Below, piece by piece: positions 9,926 to 20,821 of a stretch of DNA of 64,000 nucleotides (position 1 is the stretch's first letter; every line of letters starts with the position of its first letter). The stretch spans positions 17,544,861 through 17,608,860 of the forward strand of contig OW203727.1 in assembly GCA_934045075.1 (NCBI GenBank). The letters are read 5' to 3'. The notes beneath the pieces are model-generated. The model ran no database searches and was not told the origin of the DNA. It worked only from the letters and a program-made list of their open reading frames with translations. The DNA comes from Yponomeuta sedellus. Lineage: Eukaryota; Arthropoda; Insecta; Lepidoptera; Yponomeutidae. A program made the translations under genes and the position numbers.

Positions 9926-9977
9926 CTGCCAGTTTCTCGTATATACCTTATAAGGTATATACGATTGTTATAACAAT

Positions 9978-10166
9978 CTGACAACCTACTCCAATCTGTT
10001 AGTAATTTTTTTTGTATACACTTTCAAAAGTTTTGAACTTTTCGGTCAACAGACTTTTGATAATACCAGTTATCAAAAGTCTGTTGAAAAAGTCTGTCGA
10101 AAAGTTCAAAACTTTTGAAAGTGTATACAAAAAAATTACTACTTACAGATTGGAGTAGGTTGTCAG
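9978..10166. repeat. 189-bp foldback palindrome
   Basis: Left arm starts CTGACAACCTACTCCAATCT and the right arm ends with its complement. The arms are ~85-95 nt, near-perfect except for an ~11-nt indel, and turn around at TTATCAAAAG/CTTTTGATAA with a 6-nt centre (TACCAG). Non-coding. It could be a foldback MITE or a snap-back duplication. Confidence 0.85.
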
Positions 10167-10369
10167 CTACCATTAAGATATTGTTAGTGTACGAGAAACG
10201 GTGGGTAGGTAACAAACTTCCTCATACTAAGACAAGGTTAGCTTCCAGTTCTCATGCATTTAGACAATATGATAAACTACTCCAATATGAACACTCGTAG
10301 TTGTTACATAGCAGTTGTTTGTTAATATTATTATTTTTAATGCCATTCTCTACTATTCTGACTAACGCG

Positions 10370-10712
10370 CTCGTGGCCTAGGCGAACTGATCACTTGGTT
10401 AAGCAACAACAGGCGCGGTCAGGTACGGGATGGGTGAGCGTCCCGTGACTACCGCTAGTGGCATTTTTTCCGAGCGCTTCCGTGCTTCGCAAGGCACGCT
10501 AAGCCGTTGGTGCCGGCTGTCATATAATGGCAGTCGTTAAGCCATGTCAGAGGCCTTATGGGCGGCTTAATAACTTCTGACAGTAAGGCCCGCCACTGTC
10601 TTACAATCCTCCACCAACCCGGACTTGGCCCCCGTGGTGGAGTATGGCCTAACCTTCCTGCGATATAGGAAGAGACCCGTGCCCCAGCAGTGGGAACATA
10701 CGTACAAGGGTT
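10370..10712 (+). mobile_element. Family S copy
   Basis: Near-full unit. Its 5' part reads GATCACTTGGTTAAGC… then GGCGCGGTCAGG and GGGATGGGTGAGCG, the clearest 5S-like segment in the window. It ends GGGTTGATAACG. Confidence 0.8.
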
Positions 10713-10744
10713 GATAACGTATAACTCTACTAATCGCTTATATC

Positions 10745-11352
10745 ATTAATTATTATCCTGTACTACAATTATTATTTAAGTTTTTTTATTTTATCTCTTA
10801 TTTTTTTAATATGTTATGTTTAACATTTGATTTACCATTTAAAATGTTTTACATTTACATTTACATCATATTAATATATGTATGCCTCAGTGACAAAACA
10901 TTCTGAAACTATTATTTTCATATTTTTTTATAACACCAATGTATACTAATGTGTACGTATGTTTTATTATCTCTTATTTTTTAATATGTTATGTTTAACA
11001 TTTGATTTACCATTAAAAATGTTTTACACTTACATTTACATCATATTAATATACTCGTATCTATGCCTCAGTGACAAAACATTCTGAAACTATTATTTTC
11101 ATATTTTTTTATAACACCAATGTATACTAATGTGTACGTATGTTTTATTATCTCTTATTTTTTAATATGTCATGTTTAACATTTGATTTACCATTAAAAA
11201 TGTTTTACACTTACATTTACATCATATTAATATACTCGTATCTATGCCTCAGTGACAAAACATTCTGAAACTATTATTTTCATATTTTTTTATAACACCA
11301 ATGTATACTAATGTGTACGTATGTTTTACAAATAAATCTTATCTTATCTTAC
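10745..11352 (+). repeat. Three tandem ~180-bp units ending in a LINE-type tail
   Basis: CTCTTATTTTT begins at 10795, 10971 and 11152, giving periods of 176 and 181 bp. The array ends AATAAATCTTATCTTATCTTA like LINE 3' ends here, so it is probably a 3' UTR with internal tandem duplication. No ORF. Confidence 0.8.
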
Positions 11353-11478
11353 GTATACTAGAAACCGAGGGTAGGTTGTGGCAAAACTTCCTCACGCTCG
11401 GTCGGTGTCCCCTGGAATGCTGAGCTGGTATCGACCGGCCTGGCTCGCACAATGCACTATTTGAATTCATTATGAACC
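11353..11478 (+). repeat. ~125-bp repeat, copy 2
   Basis: Second copy of the 9795-9925 sequence, with CCCTGGAATGCTGA and CACAATGCACTATTTGAA shared. Confidence 0.7.
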
Positions 11479-11896
11479 GTTTTAATTTAAGTTCAGCGTT
11501 GCTCAGTTGGAATTCACAGAAGTTTTTCTTTGACTTAAGCAAGGAATAATTGCTCCGTTTTGTTAAGAAAAAATATATAACCATACTAGCTGATACGGCA
11601 AATATTGTTTCGCAATATTATTTAACCTTAGGAGTGGGTCTAAGGCCTATGAGTACCAAATGCAGGAAAAAAAATCATAATAATCGGTGGACTCGTTTCG
11701 GAGGAGTTCTTGAACAAACACTGAATGAATAACTGCTAGATTTTTTATTAGATTCAGAACTCGAATAGCGGTATGATTGAAAGTTCTGAGTTCTTTTTAC
11801 TAAATTAGAATTAAAAACAATTATCTGAATTTCAATTACGGATTCAAATAAAAGCAAAGTCGTGATCAATAGTCACATTGGTCCAGGACCGGTCGT
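11479..11896. other. Unassigned AT-rich sequence
   Basis: No recognisable feature. It ends where the gypsy LTR appears to begin. Confidence 0.3.
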
Positions 11897-12190
11897 TGTA
11901 TGTGGCAACATTGTAATTATCGTTCACTCACGGGCACGATGGATTTCCATCGATTGACCGCTCACTCATTCAATTCAATCATTCACTCGGTAACTCGGTC
12001 AATCGTTCTTCTCTCCGCTACGTCTGTGACAGCAGGACGTGCTCGTGGGATTTTTGGTTATAAAGAGACGCTATAACCTCAGGTGAATAGGAAACTATTT
12101 CTGATTGTCATTGTATTTGCTGTTGTGTGCTGGTGTGAAATAAAAGCCTTAATTTTGTAAAGAGACTGACGTTATTGACGCCGCCATCCT
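11897..12190 (+). mobile_element. Putative 5' LTR of a gypsy element
   Basis: Starts TGTATGTGGCAACATTG, has a TATA-like TTATAAAG at 12058 and a polyadenylation signal AATAAA at 12139. It is followed by TGGTGACCCC at 12197-12206, a plausible tRNA primer-binding site. LTR boundaries are approximate, because the 3' LTR is not in the window to compare. Confidence 0.6.
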
Positions 12191-12196
12191 CTAAAG

Positions 12197-12214
12197 TGGT
12201 GACCCCTGACAGAA
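12197..12214 (+). other. Putative primer-binding site
   Basis: TGGTGACCCC directly downstream of the LTR would pair with a tRNA 3' end (…GGGGTCACCA). The tRNA identity cannot be set from this alone. Confidence 0.5.
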
Positions 12215-12232
12215 CACTGTCACGCGAGGTTT

Positions 12233-13150
12233 TTGTTACGCCGCCGCTCCGTCGCACCGCGTTCATACGATGACGCTCATCAGAAAATGGGGCTAATCGG
12301 CCCTGCCCCGCTGCTGCTCCGCTGCCACGCCGCGCCGCCCTGCGCCGCTAGGCGCTTACTTCAGCGCGCCGCCACGCGGCCGCCGCACTGCGCCGCCACG
12401 CGGGCGCCGCCCTGCGCCGCCAAGCGTTCGCTCCATCGCGCCGCCACGCGGCCGCCGCACCGCGCCGCCCACGGCAGCCGCCGCCACGCGCCACCGCGCT
12501 GCCACACGGCGCCCGCGCCACCGCGCTGCCACACGGCGCCCGCTCCGCCGCGCTGCCACGCGGCACCCGCGCTGCCACGCGGCGCCCGCTCCACCGCGCT
12601 GCCACGCAGCCGCCGCCCCGCGCCACCGCGCTGCCACGCGGCGCCCGCGCTGCCACGCGGCGCCTGCTCCACCGCGCTGCCACGCGGCCGCCGCCTCGCG
12701 CCACCGCGCTGCCACGCGCCTGCCGCGCCCGACCTTTCGTGCTGCCCGCCCTGCTAAGCCCACGCTGAGTGCCTGCCGCGCCGACGCGGCGCGCGCCCTC
12801 TGAGCCACGCCGCTTGTGCCCGCCGCGCCCGCCGCATCGGCGACGCTCGCACCGCTTGCGCTGCTCGTGCCTGCGCCGACGTTGCGCGCGCCCTTGTGCC
12901 ACGCTGCTTAAGACCGCGTCCGCCGCACCGGCGCCGCCGCACGTGCCGCTCGTGCCAGCACTTGCCGCGCCGGCGCCGTTTGTGCCGCGCCGGCAGCACT
13001 GGCATCACCTGCACCTACACCTCACGCCGCGCCGCGCTGAGTGGCGCCGTCGACGACTGATCCTCCGCCTACGCGCACCCGGCACCCGTTGCTGCGACGT
13101 GCGACGCGTCCTGCCTGCCATCCGGCCACGCGCGCCCGGATCGATGGCCG
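12233..13150. repeat. CpG-rich minisatellite in the gypsy leader
   Basis: About 900 bp of extremely GC/CpG-rich DNA. Between 12487 and 12720 a ~27-bp unit (CCACCGCGCTGCCACGCGGC…) repeats with 20- and 27-bp variants. Long open frames on both strands (Ala/Arg/Pro-rich) come from the low stop-codon content and are unlikely to be proteins. Confidence 0.8.
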
Positions 13151-13262
13151 GCTGCCACGGGACATCGTGAACCTCGTTTACAACGGACGCGGGGTAACCC
13201 TCACTGTATTTCGCTAACTTTATACTTAGATTATCCTATTTTTAGGTTATTTACCAATCAAA
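13151..13262 (+). other. Gypsy leader before gag
   Basis: Untranslated stretch running into ACCAATCAAAATG. It separates the CpG-rich block from gag and has no repeats. Confidence 0.5.
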
Positions 13263-14072
13263 ATGTTGCCAGTAACGAAATCACTTGACAGTAGTGTGCA
13301 GGACGGTCGGGATAGGTATGAGGGACCGCAGGTTGCCAAGGTGGCATGTAAGCTACCACCATTTTGGTCAGGAAAGCCAACCTCGTGGTTTAGTCAGGCA
13401 GAGGCATGTTTCGCCTTAGCTGGTATCACAGCGGAGGACACTAAATATAACCACATTGTGGCCAGCCTCACCGAGTCCGTGATAGACGTGGTAGAAGAGG
13501 TAGTGAACAACCCACCGGCCGAGAACAAGTACACTCATTTAAAGTCAGAGCTAATAAGTAGGCTCTCATTATCTAAGGAAAAAAGATTAGCACAATTGTT
13601 AGGGGATGAGGAATTGGGTGACCGGAGGCCTACCCAGTTTCTCAGACACCTTCGGACCTTGGCAGGGACTAGCATAGGGGACGACTCCATTGTACGCCAG
13701 CTGTGGCTCCGCCGCCTGCCGGAGCATATCCAGGCCATACTGGCTGCTCAGGCAGACCTACCATTAGATAAGGTGGCCGAGCTTGCAGACCGAATCGCGG
13801 AGGTTTCGCCCTCTACCAGAGTCATCTGCGCGACCACTGCTCCGGACCCTCTTCAGGACCTTGCCCGCCAGGTAAGTGAGCTGACTCGCCAGGTGGCAGC
13901 ACTGCAGAGAAGCAGGTCGCGCAACCGATCTCCATCAGCGACTCCAAACCGATCCAGAGGGGCTACACCAACGCGAAATGGATGGTGTTGGTACCACAAA
14001 CGTTTTAGAACAAAGGCCACAAAGTGCACTGGTAATTGCAGTTTCACGGAAAACACCCGGAGCAGTCAGTAG
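13263..14072 (+). CDS. Gypsy-type gag protein
   Basis: 269-residue Gag-like protein that would form the particle of an LTR retrotransposon. ATG at 13263 sits after the leader. Residues ~28-45 read [19 protein letters not shown], a hallmark opening of arthropod Ty3/gypsy gags. The matrix/capsid-like core continues through [31 protein letters not shown] and [14 protein letters not shown] to about residue 185. The C-terminal third has a long polar [21 protein letters not shown] segment and ends in [19 protein letters not shown], a Cys/His cluster in place of a classical CCHC knuckle. It ends TAG at 14072 and overlaps the pol frame by 37 nt. Confidence 0.88.
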   Translation: MLPVTKSLDSSVQDGRDRYEGPQVAKVACKLPPFWSGKPTSWFSQAEACFALAGITAEDTKYNHIVASLTESVIDVVEEVVNNPPAENKYTHLKSELISRLSLSKEKRLAQLLGDEELGDRRPTQFLRHLRTLAGTSIGDDSIVRQLWLRRLPEHIQAILAAQADLPLDKVAELADRIAEVSPSTRVICATTAPDPLQDLARQVSELTRQVAALQRSRSRNRSPSATPNRSRGATPTRNGWCWYHKRFRTKATKCTGNCSFTENTRSSQ

Positions 14073-15010
14073 TGGCGGCTACTGACTGTCTTCCTGCTGG
14101 CCGCCGCATCTTCGTTACCGAACAACGCACTAAACGTCGGTACCTCATTGATACTGGATCGGACCTCTGCTGCGCACCTCGCAGCTGGTTCCCAGGTCGC
14201 AAGCAGTCGCAGGACTATGGCCTAACAGCTGCGAATGGCAGCAGCATTAGAACATATGGTTTGGTTTCCCTACATCTCAATTTAGGTCTTCGACGCGAGT
14301 TTGTGTGGCAGTTTGTCATAGCGGATGTTGACATTGCCATAATTGGCTCAGATTTCTTGGCTCATTACCATCTTCTGCCGGACTGCCGTACCAAGAGGTT
14401 AGTGGACGCTTCTACTGGACTCTCCTCGCCTGCTACCAGCGCTACAACTGACCAGGCCAGTATTAAGTCCATAATCTCCGGAAACTCGAGTTTCACACAA
14501 TTGCTAGCCGAGTTCCCCGATATAACTCGCCCGCACGGCCTCCCAAGAGTGATCAAACATGAGACTGTACACCACATTAATACTACTAGCGGCCCACCCG
14601 TCTCCTGCCGTCCCCGCCGCCTGGCTCCTCAGAAACTTACTGAGGCCAAGAAGGAGTTCGAGGACATGGTGAGTTCCGGGACAGCGAGGCTCTCCAAGAG
14701 TTCATGGTCCTCTCCATTGCATATGGCCCCTAAGAAGGAAGACGCCTGGCGTCCATGCGGCGATTACCGCGCCCTGAATGCCAGGACCATCCCTGACTGC
14801 TATCCGGTACGGCACATTAATGATTTTTCTCACAATTTAGCCGGAGCCACGATATTCAGCACGATAGATTTAGTTAAAGCCTATCATCAAATCCCTGTGA
14901 GCGACCCTGATATTCCCAAAACAGCTATCACAACCCCCTTTGGGCTTTTTGAATTTCCTTTTATGACATTTGGTCTGCGCAATGCCGGTCACCTTCTTGA
15001 AATCGTTTCT
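14036..15010 (+). pseudogene. Gypsy pol, 5' part: protease and truncated reverse transcriptase
   Basis: Open in the -1 frame relative to gag. A retroviral-type aspartic protease is visible: [11 protein letters not shown] (active site DTGS) and later [12 protein letters not shown]. The RT begins [20 protein letters not shown], then [26 protein letters not shown] and [13 protein letters not shown] (first catalytic Asp), and stops at [11 protein letters not shown]. The sequence then switches in frame to a different element ([16 protein letters not shown]-type). The YxDD motif, RNase H, integrase and 3' LTR are absent, so the element is dead. The gag-pol overlap may be natural -1 frameshifting or a mutation. 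Confidence 0.88.
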
Positions 15011-15545
15011 GAATATACTTACCTCGGGCAGATTTTGCAGTAAGGTAAAAACAATTTCGAGAATGAGACCAAGGGGAGGATCCAGCTGGGCTGAGCAGCG
15101 TTTGGGGAACTACGCCGAGTCTTCTCGTCATCCATACCGCAAAGTTTAAAAACGAAACTTTTCAATCAGTGCGTCCTAACTGTGATGACCTACGCCGAGA
15201 TATGGACACTCACGAAAGGGATGGATGGATCATCGAAGTCACTCAGCGAGCTATGGAGAGAGCTATGCTCGGAGTTTCTCTAAAGGATAGGATTCGTAAC
15301 GAGTACATCCGACAGAGAACCAAATTTATCGACATAGTTCAGAGAATTAGCGAGCTGAAGTGGCAGTGGGCTGGCCATATCTCGCGAAGAACCGACAACT
15401 GTTGGAGTAAACGTGTTCTTGAGTGGAGACCGCGACTCGGCAAACGTAGTGTAGGACGCCCTCCGACCGATATGTAGCTGATTAGGGGAGGGCTATGTCC
15501 AACAGTGGACTACATAATATAGCCTGAAGAAGAAGAAGAAGAAAA
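14994..15545 (+). pseudogene. RTE-type LINE, C-terminal fragment
   Basis: Continues directly from the gypsy RT. Readable pieces are [14 protein letters not shown], then after a stop a RKNNFE-like and RIQLG segment, and from about 15240 the open frame RAMERAMLGVSLKDRIRNEYI, KWQWAGHISRRTDNCWSKRVLEWRPR and SVGRPPT. The last ~40 codons are damaged near 15470 (GACCGATATG then a stop instead of RWDDDLRK). The 3' UTR is 'AATATAGCCTGAAGAAGAAG' with a (GAA)n tail. It is the longest RTE piece here and defines the family that many short copies belong to. Confidence 0.88.
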
Positions 15546-15744
15546 ATTACGGATGTAAATAATATCGAGTATCAAGCTCGCTTCAATACAAATTTGCTTT
15601 TAGATCTTTAAAGAATTTCCGTCTATTTATTCATTAAGTATCTAGTACCTGGAGTGATAATTTCGAATTTTAGAAACTAGGAGGTCTTATGAAAGTGATA
15701 CACTTATTTCCAAAATACAAGAAAGGAGCGAATATTACTAATTT

Positions 15745-15940
15745 ATGATTGTACAATCAGACCGGACGACACAACGTGGACAGACCCTCCATCTACCAGA
15801 TTGTCTGACAACCTTGTTACGGTGGCGGGGAGTCGCATATGCGGATGGCACAAGAACGTGAAACTTGGAAAACCATGAGGGAGGCTTATGTCCTACGTCC
15901 TAGTGGCCGTCAGATGGCAGATGATGATGAGGATGATGTG
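15745..15940 (+). mobile_element. LINE-M ORF2 C-terminal fragment
   Basis: Reads approximately as RMAQERETWKTMREAYVL…, a LINE C-terminus, preceded by GGTGGCGGGGAGTCGCATAT and followed by a (GATGAT)n tail. Single copy in the window. Confidence 0.55.
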
Positions 15941-17504
15941 GTTGTAGAAGAATTTTGTTTTATTTTATTTTTAAAAGGCTGTTGTCATTTGTAACTTTAC
16001 TATTGCCAATATTTCGGACTATGCCGATAGCAAATCCGAATGTGATTCTTGTGTGTGTAATAAATTATGGCCTCAATAATTTTAATTGTTATGTGCTCTG
16101 TACTAAAACTTTATGTCCAAATCCATACGTACTGCGGTACTCAGAGGAATTGGATCTTAAATAATAAAATAATTTATTTTATGTGTTTTCGAAAGTGCAG
16201 CGAAAAGTTATTGCCATTGTCAGCTTATGGAACCGAGGCTGATATTACAGAAGGCTATAGTTTTACCGTCTTATTTATAAAAAAAACACGAGTTTCATTT
16301 AAAACACTCCTCGGAGAGTTTAAATAATTTGTGGTTACTCTTTACCTTGTCTACGCCATAAAATACTATAAAAAACGTTTATCAAACGTATTAGAACTAA
16401 TTGTACGTATTAGGACTATTACTCGCCAGTGAGAGTAGAACAAGATTTCTTTAAACATTTTTTTTAATTAGTTCTACATTTAAACGTTATTGTCTAAATA
16501 GATGACATTTTAAATTAAATAACCGCGGCTTTCATACCAGCCAAATTACAGCTAGTAGGTATATGATACTTCCAGAAGCGTAAAGATTTTTCATGTAAAT
16601 ATGTTAATTTAGTGTTTATCGTGTCCAATAAACCGTTTTGCTCTATCCGAAGCCATTTTAACAGATAGAGTTTTAGATGTCAAACTTCGGTATAAAAGTC
16701 AATATTTCGTAGCGAAACATTTCGTTTCTTGGCAATGTCGCAACACCTGCTCTGAAATTGGATCGCAATAATGTTTCGCAGCGAGACGGTATCATAAGTA
16801 GGGAAATTCCCCTAGCAAAAATATTTACTAACCCGTCCCCCGACTATCTGTAACCGACGACGCATCAGTCGTAACAAAGTAAGAAAGTTACGCTGTCTCC
16901 TCAAGCGACATAATCTTGTTTGCGTCAGCTGACAGTTTTTTGCTGAGGGGCGTCTGTGTTCTCGGTAAGTAACTACGTAAGTATATTTATTTCATTCCAA
17001 CAAAAGGCTGAGAATTAAAGAGGATTGTGCAACTGTAATATAGCTATTTGGCTGCACTGGAATTCACTGGATCTTGCTGTTTGGCTAATATGGCCGTGTT
17101 ATATTATATTGCACATTATTACAATTAAAAAGGTCAATATCAAAGTTCCAAACTTTCACAATATCAGCTATGCCCTAGCCCAAGAAAACTTCATACAATT
17201 CGGGTAAAGATATTTTTTATTTCTTATACTCGGAAAGTAGTGTTGTTTTGATGTGATTATTGAGTGGAAAATGCTGCTTCCCTTCATAGGGAGGGAAAAA
17301 CTCATACTAATTACTTCCCAACTAAGGGCCGTAATGAACTTTAAAAATAGAACTACTGTCAGTTGTGAAGAGTTTTATGTAATAAATAGGCTTTAAAAAA
17401 AAGACGTTGCGAACTTAGCGCAAACTTCTTTTAGCGGAATTAGCCGCAACAATTACGCGGTGAGTTCCATATTTAAAATTTAAAAAGTCGACTTAAATTG
17501 GCGG
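15941..17504. other. Long unassigned AT-rich region
   Basis: No domain in the short open frames and no matches to repeats elsewhere in the window. It contains TTCGTAGCGAAACATTTCG-type small inverted words around 16700-16800. Possibly host intergenic DNA. Confidence 0.35.
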
Positions 17505-18000
17505 GTCGTCGTCGTCAGGCTATACTAGTCCACTGCTGGACATAGCCCTCCTCTAAAGAGCGCCACGTTGTGCTATCATAGGGGGTAATGAAGCGCGAGA
17601 AGCGCTCGTGGCCTAGGCGAACCGAGTGATTGGAATCAATCACTTGGTTAAGCAACAACAGGCGCGGTCAGGTACGGGATGGGTGAGCGTCCCGTGACTA
17701 CCGCTAGTGGCATTTTTCCGAGCGCTTCCGTGCTTCGCAAGGCACGTTAAGCCGTTGGTGCCGGCTGTCATATAATGGCAGTCGTTAAGCCATGTCAGAG
17801 GCCTTATGGGCGGCTTGATAACTTCTGACAGTGAGGCCCGCCACTGTCTCACAATCCTCCACCAACCCGGACTTGGCCCCCGTGGTGGAGTATGGCCTAA
17901 CCTTCCTGCGATGCAGGAAGAGACCCGTGCCCCAGCAGTGGGGACATATAAGGGTTGATAACGAAGGGGGTAATGCCCATAATCCCCACGCTGGCGGGTA
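17505..18000 (-). mobile_element. Family R element split by a family S insertion
   Basis: Minus-strand R: tail (GTC)n-CAGGCTATACTAGTCCACTG at 17505, continuing to 17590, and resuming after the S insertion at about 17965 with GGGGGTAATGCCCATAATCC. The shared AGGGGGTAATG is the target duplication. Confidence 0.8.
17591..17964 (+). mobile_element. Family S full-length copy with 11-bp target duplication
   Basis: 374 bp between AGGGGGTAATG at 17580-17590 and at 17965-17975, inside a family R element. It has the complete order: head CGCTCGTGGCCTAGGCG, 5S-like block (GGTTAAGCAACAACAGGCGC, then GGGATGGGTGAGCG), body, LINE-like tail, and end TTGATAACGA. It is one of the best boundaries for the family. 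Confidence 0.85.
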
Positions 18001-18340
18001 CTAATCTGTTATAGTATCTGTGACGGAATTCAAAAAAATTGGTAACAATCTTTTATGCTAAGATTTGAATATTAAAAATGAGTTTTTATTTTCCTCATAT
18101 TCGAAATGAAAAGTAGAGAGTTTAACACGGGTAAAAGAATCAATTCCTACTCGGACTATAGCCGTCTAAATACGTCGGGAATTGATTCTTATTACCCTCG
18201 CTAAGCAATCTACTATTCCTATGTTTCGTCTCAGTCTCACCCCATGTTCTTTATTAAAACAAGTGTATTTGAGACTTGGCACAAAAATAGAAATTTTACA
18301 TTTTTTTGCACATAGAATAAGATAAGAATATTCTTTGCAT
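18001..18340. other. Unassigned sequence
   Basis: AT-rich with an AATCAATTCC / GGAATTGATT inverted pair around 18137-18185. Nothing coding. Confidence 0.3.
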
Positions 18341-18382
18341 GGTACTTTTTATTATGTCGCTTTTAACATAATAAAAAGTACC
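18341..18382. repeat. Hairpin, 16-bp perfect stem
   Basis: GGTACTTTTTATTATG, 10-nt loop, exact reverse complement. Confidence 0.9.
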
Positions 18383-18526
18383 CAAAACTGGCGTACTCGC
18401 ACGCAGTGACTATCAATGTCGATGAAGAAGAGGTCACGATCCTGGCAAGTGGCAAACCCTAGTCTCCATCTACGTACTCGTAAGTTTATATAATATAACA
18501 TAACATAACATTTACATACAGGCACA

Positions 18527-18698
18527 TACGTTGCTTCTGGCCCGACACTAGGATACCCTGTGTTGCGGGAACCAGAAACAACGACATCACAAACATGTAA
18601 ACATCCAAGACCTGGGGTTTTTTTTTGTCCCCAGCCGGGATTCGAACCCGGGACCTCTTGCATGGTAGGCATATGCTACCGCTACGCCACAGAGGTCG
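18527..18698 (-). mobile_element. Family C SINE (tRNA-headed)
   Basis: The minus strand starts GACCTCTGTGGCGTAGCGGT (A-box-like) with CCGGGTTCGAATCCCGGC (B-box-like) and then a body with ACATGTTTGTGATGTCGTTG and GGTATCCTAGTGT-like words. The plus-strand relative at 45943-46090 shares head and body. The tRNA resemblance is to the head only; it is not a functional tRNA gene. Confidence 0.75.
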
Positions 18699-18800
18699 TC
18701 AATATTTATGTATGTATGTATTTATTTATGTGTGTATTTATCTATGTGTGTATTTATCTATGTGTGTATATGTGTGTATGTATATGTATATACGCATTTA
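18699..18800 (+). repeat. (TATG/TGTATTTATCTA)n simple repeat
   Basis: Imperfect tetranucleotide and 14-bp repeats (TGTGTATTTATCTA) next to the SINE head. Confidence 0.8.
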
Positions 18801-19787
18801 TATTACGTAAACGCTTGCCTGTATCTATGTGGCCTGTCACATGCCACGATTCTCCCTAACCTTTTTTTATTTTTAACTCCATACATAATTTTATAACGTA
18901 ACCTCATGTAAAGGTCCACCTTCTAAAGACTGTTCATTTTATACCCCTACATAAAGTGACCAAATAACTCAAGTGTTGGCAGCCCTTTGACTTATCTCGG
19001 GAGACTTGCAGGCTTGTCCTGACAATTCACACAAAGTCGGCAGGGCGCAAGTTATCTGATATCCCATTTCACCTCGATGCATGCGAATACGTTTCACAAT
19101 GACACTCGGGCCTTGAATATGCAGACTGAATGCATGCATAAACTCTGGCACAGAGCTCAGAACAATAAACAAGCAATTCTACGTCTATGACAATTTAGGT
19201 ATGACATTAGAATGGAGCCAACCTGTTGTCTGCCCTTTCTAATGCTTAGTAGAGTTCAGTAAACCAGAGAATATTGAGAAATAGCAGTTTTAACCGCATT
19301 TTAAGGTTGTTCTATGGGTCGTAGGAAGTTTATATCGGGTTATATCGCAGTGTAAAGTATTTTTATTACTTTTATTAATTATCAGAACATACTCTGTCAT
19401 TATAGGCAAACGCAAATAGATGAGCATTACTTGTGATGTTGTTAAATATAAAATAATATGTCTCACTTTAATTAAATGTATTAAAAAAAGCCAGTTATAA
19501 AATGTCACTAAAATTTAACTGGTAAACAAAGTTAGGTAAGATATATTTAAAAAATGAAGATAATTTAAATTAAATTGAAAATAAATAATAACTTACATAA
19601 AATACGGGTCACTTTTGGGTCAGATAACTTTATTATAGTATGTGAAAATCAATTATTATTCAAGTATAAGTTTGGTTAAATTTAAATTTGAACAATTATG
19701 TTTTTGAGCGAACGAAATACAAGATAAGAAATTATTTCTCTCTACGAGTATATTTTAACGATATATTTATAACGAGGAAAGAGTCGG
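18801..19787. other. Unassigned AT-rich region
   Basis: No repeat from the window and no protein domain. A more GC-balanced stretch at 18965-19175 may be unique host sequence. Confidence 0.3.
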
Positions 19788-19916
19788 AGTTTTTTTTTTT
19801 GTTCATTTTTCTCCAAAATGATCTAGATTTTGAAATGGACACCTAGTTTGAATTGTCACGTTCATTTAGCCGCAGTTTCTGCGCTACTTTGAATAAAACC
19901 TTTTCATTTCATTTCA
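19788..19916 (+). mobile_element. Family T LINE 3' end, (TTTCA)n tail
   Basis: CAAAATGATCTAGATTTTGA, AATGGACACCTAGTTTGAAT and TTGAATAAAACCTTTTCATT then TTCATTTCA. Same sequence at 42291-42435 and 58722-58850 (plus) and 25778-25915 (minus). The AATAAA plus pentamer tail suggests a LINE 3' UTR. Confidence 0.8.
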
Positions 19917-20215
19917 GTCATCTGTGGGCTAATTGTGAGCACCACATCCTGACGGAATCAAAGGCATGCCGCCTACACATGCCATACAAATGCTCAAAAA
20001 ACTAATAAAAACTGGAATGACTTCAACTCTTGTTTTATTTGTAGATATAAGTTACATTCACCTGTTATTTTATAATAGGAACAGAAAAACTGGATAAAAA
20101 CGGATAAGCAGATAAATAGTCAGATCTAGTCGATAGGTAAAGCTGTAATGATGAAAAATGAGGGAAATTTCGAAATGTTTGCATATTTGAAAATGATAGG
20201 AAAAGAAATATAAAA

Positions 20216-20580
20216 AATGGTGTAAAGAGGTTTGCACCGTTACAACCTCACTCCTGTATCCCAGAGGGGTAGACAGAGACCAGGGACTGCCACTTGCCAC
20301 GTTCCTGACAAATCAGTTTCGCTCATAAACGTTCATTAGTCGTTGCATGCACGAACGAGGATACTTTTTTATCTTCCTTTTTGCTGATACATCCTCTATT
20401 TGGTCGAAGTATGCCCACCTGGGACTTCACTTACCGGCCCTTCCACCCACATTCACTACATATATTTGTTTTGTCAATCTTTCTCCTTTATCCTCTTCAT
20501 ATTATGTCAATTCTAGTCACCTTTCATTCCACAACGTCTCCATATGTCACTACATCCTCTTTCATTCCATAACGTTAGAC
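20216..20580 (-). mobile_element. LINE-G C-terminal fragment
   Basis: The minus strand corresponds to the plus-strand LINE at 23375-23715: both share the TCTGTC(T)ACC…TGGGATACAGG 3' region and the block encoding the ADTSS…MPTWD-type reverse reading. Frames are decayed. No tail visible. Confidence 0.65.
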
Positions 20581-20821
20581 TATTGCGTATAATGTCATTT
20601 AAAGTAACACTACACGTACTTCTCAAAATTTTAAATAGTTTCAGCAAAAACCTTTTTGACTTTATTAAGTTTAATAAATCGCAACAAATGGACTGCCACT
20701 TTAGGTCGTAAATAAAACAGATTCTACTTTTACGAACAGCTGTTTAACTTTTGCGTATACACAAAGTTTTCACATTACTTAAATTAAGTTTTTAGATTTA
20801 CTAGGGTCTTAGGACGATAGC

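Noticed and set aside
10370..10480. A genuine 5S rRNA gene
   Set aside because: Only the central portion resembles 5S; the 5' third and 3' end are unlike it, and it is followed by the S body.
12233..13170. Long Ala/Arg/Pro-rich open frames on both strands
   Set aside because: They come from a CpG-rich minisatellite with few stop codons; several frames are open at once and none shows a domain.
20347..20592. Plus-strand frames of 63-81 codons
   Set aside because: They are the antisense of a decayed LINE-G fragment.
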